Of a DNA stretch of 64,000 nucleotides, positions 56,368 through 64,000 are shown one piece after another. The notes under the pieces are model-generated. The model had not been told where the DNA came from, did no database searches, and saw only the letters and a program-made list of their open reading frames with translations. The position numbers and the translations under genes are program-made. The stretch comes from Acanthosepion lycidas (lineage: Eukaryota; Mollusca; Cephalopoda; Sepiida; Sepiidae): contig OZ010586.1 in the NCBI GenBank assembly GCA_963932145.1, positions 54,857,443 through 54,921,442 of the forward strand. The letters are read 5' to 3'. Position 1 is the first letter of the stretch, and the number at the start of each line of letters is the position of its first letter.

Positions 56368-56640
56368 AAAAGACAAAAGGAAAACTTATGTTAGCTAATG
56401 TGTTTCATCCTCTGAGGAACCTTATCAATGCAAATGAAAGAACTATATTTTGTAACAAGTATTTATATACAAGAGCAAAAATGCCATGGCTTATTCAAAA
56501 TTTTTAAGTTTAAGAACACTCTTATAAATTTTGAAAAAGCAATGACATTTTTGCTCTTGTATATAAGTACTTGAATCTTGCATTTACCTTGTACATCAAA
56601 CAAAATATGTCAGCTAAGATAAGTTTTCCTTTTGTTTTAA
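56368..56640. repeat. Long imperfect hairpin (foldback), about 270 bp
   Basis: The left arm (56368-56482) and right arm (about 56545-56640) are inverted repeats sharing 'aaaaggaaaacttat', 'gttagctaatgtgttt' and 'tatatacaagagcaaaaatg'. The centre is also self-complementary ('ttcaaaattt...aaattttgaa'). The left arm, read on the minus strand, contains 'ttgataaggttcctcagagg' then 'atgaaac', reminiscent of the hammerhead-like core at 24.8 kb. Confidence 0.75.
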
Positions 56641-56716
56641 TCATGTTGTCCCTTTACATTTTTTCTCTGAAATTTTTACACACACATACACACACACATA
56701 TATATATATATATATA

Positions 56717-57240
56717 CTGGGTGCAATGGATAAATTGTTATCTAAATTAAACAAAAATGAAAATAATACTGACATCTCATTTTAACAGATATAATTACCA
56801 AAATTACACAAAAATATCTTGAAATAATAAAGAGTAAATTTATTCAATAAAATTGCCATTCTGATTACTTCAAAATCTCCTACAACTCTTCTGGACATTC
56901 TCCTTGTTAAAGTTGGTGAATGCTGCCATAATTCTTGCCTCTTTGGTGTTACAAGGAGTTTTCTTGGTCTCTTGTTCAAATTTGCCCCACACATAATAAT
57001 TAAGGGGGTTGAGTCTGGGGAGTTAGGTGGCCAGATGTTAAGGGGTGATATGATTGCAGAAATAGTCTGACTGGATTCTCCCACTTATACTTTCCATTTG
57101 TTTAAGCAGTTTCTTGATGTTGAGATGAAATTCATCAAGGAAGGTGCCATATAGTTTTTTTTAACCCAAGTACCTTCAAACTTTTCTAAGATCATCTTGA
57201 AGGATAAATTACAAAGAAAAACTGAGTGAGAGTATACAGG
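56717..57240 (-). pseudogene. Mariner-superfamily transposase C-terminal relic
   Basis: The minus strand shows NFISTSRNCLNKWKV, then NIWPPNSPDSTPLIIMCG (family 'WPPNSPDLNPLDYYVWG', third catalytic residue region), NKRPRKLLVTPKRQE and TRRMSRRVVGDF. The 3' terminus 'ctgggtgcaatggataaatt' (56717 on) is the probable TIR, inserted next to TA repeats. Broken. Confidence 0.7.
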
Positions 57241-57257
57241 TACATGTAGAGATGGGT

Positions 57258-57259
57258 AT

Positions 57260-57294
<35 letters not shown>
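57258..57294. repeat. (CA)n microsatellite
   Basis: A run of CA. A (GT)n tract follows at 57414-57434. Confidence 0.95.
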
Positions 57295-57299
<5 letters not shown>

Positions 57300-57434
57300 T
57301 ATTGTGTCAGACTGATGTCAGTTTAATAAATACCTACAGAAATAAGTAAATGAATGAAAACCTTGTGAGTAAATGTGTGGAAAGGGGAGGGAGAGAGAGT
57401 GTGAGAGAGATAGTGTGTGTGTGTGTGTGTGTGT

Positions 57435-58599
57435 GCACTTGTATGTGTCCTTGTGTCCATCCAAGTATAAAACTACCTGAGTGTGTAACTGGCTAGTATT
57501 TCTGGCTTCATTTTTTACTTGACTAATCAGTGATCAAATGCAGACTTTTCCTTCTTAGCTCTTTCTATCAATTGGACATATTCTGCCAAGCAACCCTATG
57601 ATAATGAAGTGAAGTAAAAGCAAGAAAAATCACAGTTTATTTTATATAACAATTTTGTAACTTATTTTGATGTGTTGTTTAGCCTTTGTTTTTCCATAGT
57701 CTAGTGAGTAGTGGCTGTTCAAAAAGAAATAACACTCTCCTCCTAACCAACAACAAGACAGAAATAGTGAGTGTGTTATGAAAATTAAATAAATTCCTAA
57801 GAAAAATGAATAACAGAGATTTCCAAAAGGAACAAATAGAAAATAATTTGAATGTAAACAATGACAAAAGAAAAATAAAACATTGAATGAACATAAAACC
57901 TTATTTCTTATCATTTTTTAAAAGAGTGAAACAAACTTAATCTATGTACAAATCAATTTCTTAAATAACAAAAAATGGGATGAAAAGATATTTTAATTTT
58001 GGCATATTGACCTACTAAAAACATAACAACATGGAGATATGCAAATAAACAAAGGCTGGTTACCATCTTGGGAACCTAAGAAATAATCCTGAGAAAAAGT
58101 AAAGGAAAATGTGAAAACTAACAACAAATTTGTGGAAAGAAATATTTCCCTAAAACTACTGGATACATAAAGGTAATCCAAATGATTCTATAAACAGGCA
58201 AGAACTGGTAGAAGAGAGTTTGAGCAAGTGTTGAAAGTAATGACTGAGGTAAGTTTGTTGAACACTGAACATCATTTCAAGATTTTTTAAGAATGGCTTT
58301 GCTGTTTGTTGTACAGATTGGCCCCTATAGAGACACATCGCTTCATTTAATGATTGAACTTTTGTAACAAAGAGTTAGAAAAGAACAGGCACAGTGTGGT
58401 CAGCATATTTATTTTCTCATGGTAGGGATAAAACTACCTCAAAAAATGGCTAGAATTGATTAATTTTTTACCACTTTGGCCAAATTTATGACTAAAACTG
58501 TTATGCCCATTTAAGGCCCAATTATAAAATAAAATGACTATAAACTAAGACTGTTACCAAAGCTCTACATTTGACGCCTGGCAATATTGGAAATGATTA
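57435..58599. other. AT-rich region, nothing recognised
   Basis: No supported feature. Confidence 0.5.
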
Positions 58600-59700
58600 T
58601 CTGAAGGATTCTTGCATGCACTGAAAAACAGTTCATCCACTCCTATTACTGATATGGATAGACTTAACCTGCTAATGCATCATGTTTCCATATCCATATA
58701 TACCAATATTTCCTACTGTGAAATGTATCAGAGTGCTATGGATGTTTTGGATGGAATTTTTGTGAAGAGACGAAATATAATCTTTACCTGGCATGAAGAG
58801 GGGTTAGAACAGTACCTTTAGCACTTAAAAATTGAGAGTATGATTTTCAAATGATGACAGCAGATCAAGCAAAGGGCAAATTTATCAGAGACTCCTTTAT
58901 AAATAAATTAGAATTGAACTATATCTGTCAAAGATTGCTGGAAAATAAACAACTATTAGGTTGGTGCAAAAATAATATCGTTTTCTCACATAGTAACATA
59001 TGTGAGAAAACGACATTATTTTTGCACCAACCTAATTGATTTAGCTACTGCTCACGAACAGGCACTTACCTTGGAGATGACAGAAAAGCAATGTTGTTCA
59101 TACCTACAAAGTTGCTGGGGCTGCACTAAGTACTCACACTTCTACTAGTCCACCAGTTCAAATGACCCAAAAAGGAAAAAAGACGGTGCTCTACGACAAG
59201 CTTCCTCATTTCAGAGAACCAGTTCAAAATCTTTTCTGCATACACTTCTAGTGCTGCAGCCAGACAAAAATGTTACTTTTGTGGCCTCAAACTACGCACC
59301 AGGTCGTGTTGCCCAGCCAGAGAAACTAAATGTCACATACGTGGAAAGAAGAGACATTTCTCCAAGGTTTGTTGATCAAGCTTTTTTTTACCTGGTTCAA
59401 GTGCTCCTCTTACGACAAATATCGTATCAACTTCAAATCCTAAATGCCTTTCAAGGGCTACATTAATGGTAAAAATAAATGGACACATAAAACAATAAAA
59501 TTGGACTCATACACATCACTTGGTATTAATAATATAAGATGAATAGATTTCACGTAAACTTCAGCAGCTTTTGACAATAGTCTTAGTTTTGCCTGAGTTG
59601 AGCTCTTGTGGTTGCACTGACTTTGACTTTTAAACTTAAACTGTACAACATAATTTGTACCTTGGAATTTGGATTTCACCATAAAATTAAAGTAAATCAA
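58600..59700 (+). mobile_element. Ty3/gypsy-type LTR retrotransposon fossil (gag-protease part)
   Basis: Recognisable parts are a gag capsid-like stretch (58612-58821), the region around FIRDSFINKLELNYICQRLL (58880-58940), a zinc-knuckle-like Cys/His stretch near 59250-59360 and a protease-like start near 59470-59540. No LTR, reverse transcriptase or integrase is visible here. The copy is broken in many places and old. A mariner MITE is inserted in it (58956-59035). Confidence 0.6.
58956..59035. mobile_element. MADE1-like mariner MITE, 80 bp
   Basis: A near-perfect palindrome. Ends are 'ttaggttggtgcaaaaataa' and its inverse, with a 6-nt centre 'gtaaca'. The ends match the terminal inverted repeats of the Hsmar1/MADE1 type of mariner (TTAGGTTGGTGCAAAAGTAAT). 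It is preceded by TA, the mariner target. It has no coding capacity and was moved by a mariner transposase in trans. The arms differ by about one base (ata versus aca), so the insertion is younger than its host fossil. Confidence 0.9.
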
Positions 59701-60469
59701 ATATGTACTTTTAAAACAAATTTTTTATTAGCTAAATAGGAAAAGAATTGGCTAGATCTAATCTAGAAACATCTGATTTGTCAACAGATATGATGTAAAA
59801 AAAGAAGAAATAAACAGAATTGCATGAAGGTGACAGAAAAAGAAAGTTTTAAGCTTAAAAAAAAGAAATAGAAGAAAATGCACAGATCCATTGCATTCAC
59901 ATTGGGTATAGGATGAATGAAAATATCTACCAAGCCAGTAAAGACCACTATACATATCTATCCCAGAGTTTGTTTTTTATGTGTCTGCTTGTGTTTGTGC
60001 TTGTTTGTGTGTTTGTGCCTCTGTGTGTGTGTGTGTGTGTGTGTGCAAGAGAGAGAGAGAAAAATAAATAAATAAAGAAATATGTGTCATTTGGAATTTA
60101 CTTGACAATCTCCCCGACCCAGTAACAGTAGGAGAAGGGGAAGAGCCTACCACTTCAGGTCAGATCCCTGCATTTATGCCCTTCACTGGACCATCATACC
60201 CATCCCCTTTTCTGACTTGGCAGTATCCTTCTCTTTACATAAACTTTCACCTTCTCATGTCCTATTTGTCAAAAAGAAAAACTAAGTAAAATGTCACTAA
60301 TCTTTTCATATAACTTCTTAAATGATTTGAAGTCAGCTGAAGTTTGAGAAAATGCATCAACTTCTACCTAAGCTAAGGAATTGACTTGAATTTCCATTGT
60401 CTCTTCTTTAGACACAAACTTTATCCACCTACATTTTTATCTTTATTTATGTTCATATTTTTTTTAATC
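59701..60469. other. AT-rich spacer with (GT)n and (GA)n
   Basis: (GT)n at 60022-60044 and (GA)n at 60049-60060. No gene. Confidence 0.5.
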
Positions 60470-60845
60470 GGCATCACCCCCGCAAGGCAATAAAGCCACT
60501 AAGACACAAGGGATTACAGGGTGTAGAAGAATTAGTGAACAGAAACATTAATAATATGCAGAAAGAGAAAAGAGTAATCAGGATGACAGTAGATAGCAAT
60601 TGACGTTGCCTTTAAATTTTTGCAGATAGAAAACATGGAGCCAGAAGGGAGTTCTACAAATGAGAAGTGCGAGAAAAGAAGTGTTAGCATAGAACTTATG
60701 GTTTTATCTAGCCAGCTCAATTCTAAATTGATAAAATCTTAATGCCACTCTAGTACTGTGCTTAAATTCAGTGACTAGTAAAGAACTCATCCGAATAATT
60801 GCTATAAAAGTATTCATAGAAAATGGCACAGACAAGCAACCCCTA
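60470..60845 (-). mobile_element. LINE-A 3' end
   Basis: The terminal block 'aatcggcatcacccccgcaa' and 'ggcaataaagccactaagac' is followed by the family 3' region up to the 'gaaaatggcacagacaagca' block. Confidence 0.8.
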
Positions 60846-61410
60846 AACGCCAGTGGGAAAGTGAAGGGAAACACTCCACCCATCAGTAAACAACCTTGTT
60901 CACTTCAATGCCATGCTCGTAAAACATTGGTAGCAATTTGAGATAATACATCCCTATGTCATGGCTGAAATTTACAATGACAAAAACTTTCAACTCAAAT
61001 CCGAATATCGTTATCAAAACTGCAACAATTACCCAGGGTACCAGCTGATGCCTCTAAATATCAAATGTTCATGGATTTTGCAATTGATGTGGAGAAGAGA
61101 AGGTCAATGCAATTTCAAATTGGGCAGATATACAAGTAGGGATTTGGTCTTTAGAAATATTTCTAAATCAGAATCTATTTAATACCATTCTTGTTGTTGC
61201 AGTTTACGGTGAACAGCTGATATTGATTATGGTGAGGTGAAGAAATTGTAAATGCTGGCAATATGGCTTACAAGATCATATAGCTGGTTATTGTGAGTCC
61301 TCAATAAGAAAGACCACTTATATTCAAACTTATTTAAAAAATATTGGCAACATCAGAAGACAATTTAAACCAATATCTCTCTATATTTTGAGATGAGGTT
61401 TTATAATTAC
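60846..61410. other. Spacer, nothing recognised
   Basis: The open frame at 60961-61182 has no recognisable domain. Confidence 0.45.
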
Positions 61411-61459
61411 AGCAGTCTGAACAATGTAAATAGTGTATATTTACATTGTTCAGACTGCT
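61411..61459. repeat. Perfect 22-bp inverted repeat with 5-nt loop
   Basis: Arms 61411-61432 and 61438-61459 are exact reverse complements around 'gtgta'. This is the outer edge of the SINE-b composite. Confidence 0.95.
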
Positions 61460-61740
61460 GTCCTCATCTTTGTTGTCATATTCACAACATTTCAGCCATT
61501 GTTCACTCCGGCCTTCTTCAGGTGATTGGAATTTCGAACCAAACCCTTATTTCTTCCATCAAGGTAGATTGTTCTAATTCCACATGTCATGCCCCTTTCA
61601 TATATCTCAGTTTCAGTTATTTCCCTTTAACTCAACTCTCTATTTTTTTGTTCCCCTCTGCTGTGGCCAGGTATTGAACTCATAACTCTTTGGCTCAAGT
61701 CACTAGATTGCCAATGCTTTTATCCACTCCTGCAAGGTGC
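61438..61740 (-). repeat. tRNA-derived SINE, family SINE-b, copy 2
   Basis: On the minus strand: 'gcaggagtggataaaagcat' (A box), 'tatgagttcaatacctgg' (B box), then a body ending in 'cacctgaagaaggccggagt' and 'ggctgaaatgttgtgaata'. The tail contains a CUGAAGA...GAAA hammerhead-like core. Confidence 0.75.
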
Positions 61741-61794
61741 ATAGCCCAGTGGGCAAAAATAAAAGGTTAAAAGGTTTGGTGGACAAAATAAAGG

Positions 61795-61915
61795 GTTTGG
61801 TTCAAAATTCTAATCACCTGAAGAAGGCAGGATTGTACAATGGCTGAAACATTGTGAATATGATAACAAAGATGAGGACAACAGTCCGAACAATGTAAAC
61901 ACTGTAAATAATTTA
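61795..61915 (+). repeat. Inverted copy of the SINE-b tail
   Basis: Reverse complement of about 61438-61551 with moderate divergence. It includes 'cacctgaagaaggcaggatt' and 'ggctgaaacattgtgaatat'. With the preceding SINE it forms a foldback composite of about 480 bp. Confidence 0.8.
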
Positions 61916-62089
61916 AACCAATTTCACTGAAATTCTTGGGAATGTTGATACTTGCTTGTTTTATCCTGGTACAAAAAGATTGGAAAAACCGAAGGTAGCT
62001 ATGACAACTTCAAACCAATACTGAAAGTTCACTGACAAAATCAACACTGTGTCAAACAAAAAAAAAAAATGAATCTTTTTTATGTGACA

Positions 62090-62465
62090 TGTTCATCAAA
62101 ATGTTGGTGATTATGGCTTTCCATAACTTCTTCTTTGTAGCTTAGAGTAATGTTTGTTGCTTTATTATCATTTCTACTCCCTGTTTTGCCATCCATTTAC
62201 ACAGATTTGTTAGATAAGCTGCTCACTGCTTCCCTCTATCTTTCTTACCTTCAATATGTTATGTGAGTGTCAAATTCTTCAACCTTTCTTTCCTCATTAT
62301 GTGGTCTAGAAATTTCAAGTATCTCTTTCTGATTCTAAGTATAAGCATCCTTTTTGTTTCAATTTTCTTTAAAATCTTGTTTTTCATATGCCCCATCTAT
62401 GGTATTCTCAGCATTCTTCTATAGAACCACATCTATGTCGCCTCAAGTATATTCTTCCTCTATGA
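62090..62465 (-). mobile_element. LINE-B, C-terminal part, minus copy
   Basis: The minus strand reads MWFYRRMLRIP-like, then RIRKRYLKFLDHIMRKERL with KNLTLT, then a NLCKWMAKQ-like piece. These are the same conserved blocks as at 39.8 and 44.5 kb. Degenerate. Confidence 0.75.
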
Positions 62466-63543
62466 GAAAATTGCCCCAAAGCAAAAATGTAAATTGATTT
62501 CATAGTCAAAAAGTGAAAAATACAAAACCGAGTATTGTTCCATTTTTGCTCTGACACATGCTGTGTCTTGGCTTCAAGTCAGGGATAACCAAAACAGAAG
62601 TAAAAAAAAATACCAAGAAATACATTAGTATTTAAAAAAAAAATGTCCAGATTAGCATTCCCAATCTTTCCAACCAGTGAGGAGAATAAACAGTTCTCAT
62701 AAAATAAAACTAGAAAAACAAAGATATTTCTCTCTTTATAGACGGCAACCAGACATTGGCACACAACCAAGGCATACGAAAGGAGCTGGTCAGAGTTTCA
62801 TTTTCACAGTAACCCTATGATCACACCCAGTCATGGAACTGATGATGACTATGATGATGATGATGGTGACGACGATGATGAGTGGACAACCTCAAATCTC
62901 TCTTCAGTTTTATAGATGGGAGTCAAGGATAAAAGCAGATACAATTTTTATAAATACACCCAAACCATGAAAATTGTAGCTGTAATAAGGTAATCAAAAC
63001 ATGATGTCTCTGGAGTATGGTTCATGGGGAGAGTCATACAAAATGAATACATTTACAAAAATAGCAAACTTAAATAACATGGAACTATTGGAAGGTAGAT
63101 ACCATAAGAAGTAACATTTTATTTTAGTCAAATATTCAATTTTCAACAATATTTTTTTTTTCTCTCAGATATACATGTTAGTCATAGTGTGTAATCAAAC
63201 TGTCGTCCTTGATTTCAATGCATCGTCAGAATATTAGAGGATGTGCACTGGTATTAAAGAGTATCTTGATTTTCTGAAATTGTTCAACTGATGGTACCAT
63301 GTTGACTGGTCTCAGGTCAATTATCCCAAAATGAAAATATAGACTCAGTCTATTACTGGCTGCTCTTGACAGGTAGAATTGCTAATTGGACAGAGCCCTA
63401 AATTAGTATGAGATTGTGCTGAAAACTTCTCAGTCTGACACAAATCGAAAAATCAATATTTCAATGACCAGATTCAATGACTAATTTTAGGAAGTTAGGC
63501 CAATAAATTGTTAGTACTTTTTTGTAGAGTGTCAGTAGATGTG
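62466..63543. other. AT-rich spacer
   Basis: Contains a (GAT)n-like patch at about 62842-62882. No gene. Confidence 0.5.
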
Positions 63544-63575
63544 TACATTATATCAGATTTTATTATGTCAGTTCT
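63544..63575 (+). repeat. Short match to the Tc1-like 1 end
   Basis: 'tatatcagattttattatgt' resembles the starts at 3.8 and 55.57 kb. It may be a solo end. Confidence 0.35.
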
Positions 63576-64000
63576 TTCCTTTTAAAATTGCTATTAATAG
63601 CAGCAGTTTTTGTTGATTCCTAGACATCTCCCTTGCTTCAATATTGTTTTCCTATCTTTATATGCCTCTCTTTTAATGATGTATCACAAGTTTTCTTTGG
63701 ATTAATATGAAGGCCACCCTATTGTTTTTGAAACCTCTTTGCAAGGTTGGCAACCATGAACTTTACAAGAATCTACTCTTTAGCTTAAAGCTTCTTGGTT
63801 GTACCACTCAAAAATATCTTCTCCAAGAATTTGTAAAAATTCACTATATTTATTTAATCACTAACATCAATTTTGAAGTGAGATATAACTTTACTGCTGA
63901 CAAAATTAGCCGAAAACATTATTTAACATCTAACCACTTTCTATTTCTGTGAAGGAGTCAATTACTAAACCAGTCATCAGGCCCATCCAATATGGCTGTA
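63576..64000. other. AT-rich window end, nothing recognised
   Basis: The 81-codon frame at 63707-63952 has no recognisable domain. It could be part of a mobile element cut by the window edge. Confidence 0.4.

Overview
The window looks like repeat-dominated intergenic or intronic DNA from a large, AT-rich animal genome. It carries long (TA)n, (CA)n and (GA)n tracts, several tRNA-derived SINE families, many 5'-truncated LINEs, and Tc1/mariner, Helitron-like and Penelope-like remains. The element mix and the dense compound AT/AC microsatellites suggest a marine invertebrate, most likely a mollusc and plausibly a cephalopod. That assignment is inference from general familiarity, not from a marker gene. 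There are no bacterial features. Only one short stretch (5305-5568) looks like a host protein-coding exon: 88 codons, phase 0 at both ends, with good splice signals. Repeat family names such as LINE-A, LINE-B and SINE-a are labels local to this answer.

Layout. 0-9 kb: a SINE, a 31-bp minisatellite of about 32 copies, a decayed Tc1-like transposon, the candidate exon, a head-to-head SINE pair and a truncated LINE-A. 8.8-16.4 kb: the centrepiece, a nearly intact 7.1-kb non-LTR retrotransposon of the L1/Tx1 group. It has an 820-bp T-rich 5' UTR with cUUCGg hairpins, ORF1 with a CCHC knuckle, ORF2 with APE endonuclease, reverse transcriptase and a C-terminal CCHC, and a 3' UTR. It is flanked by a perfect 16-bp direct repeat and is much more GC-rich than its surroundings. 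An older inverted copy of its 3' end lies just upstream, and the insertion seems to interrupt a promoter-like region. 16.4-30 kb: tandem repeats, a Helitron helicase scrap, SINEs, foldback structures, a Penelope-like GIY-YIG fragment with a hammerhead-ribozyme-like motif upstream of it, a mariner fossil and an element bounded by a perfect 60-bp inverted repeat.

30.2-36.2 kb is a stratified nest. A LINE-B copy is split by a 5.04-kb Tc1-like transposon with about 130-bp inverted repeats, and that transposon contains a long antisense LINE-A copy. 36-47 kb holds more SINE and LINE pieces, several tandem arrays, an ectopic 28S rRNA fragment that includes the R2/R1 target region, and eleven identical 25-bp repeats. 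47-64 kb is mostly AT-rich filler with LINE-A ends, a LINE with a terminal C2H2 finger, two Tc1/mariner fossils, foldbacks, and a broken Ty3/gypsy-type gag-pro fossil carrying an 80-bp MADE1-like mariner MITE.

No genes here work together as a pathway. The biology is that of mobile elements: successive insertion into one another, tRNA promoters that drive SINEs, and probably self-cleaving RNA motifs associated with Penelope-type elements. The items most worth checking are the Tx1-like element with its UUCG hairpin series, the hammerhead-like motif, the 28S fragment, the nested 30-36 kb locus and the single host exon.
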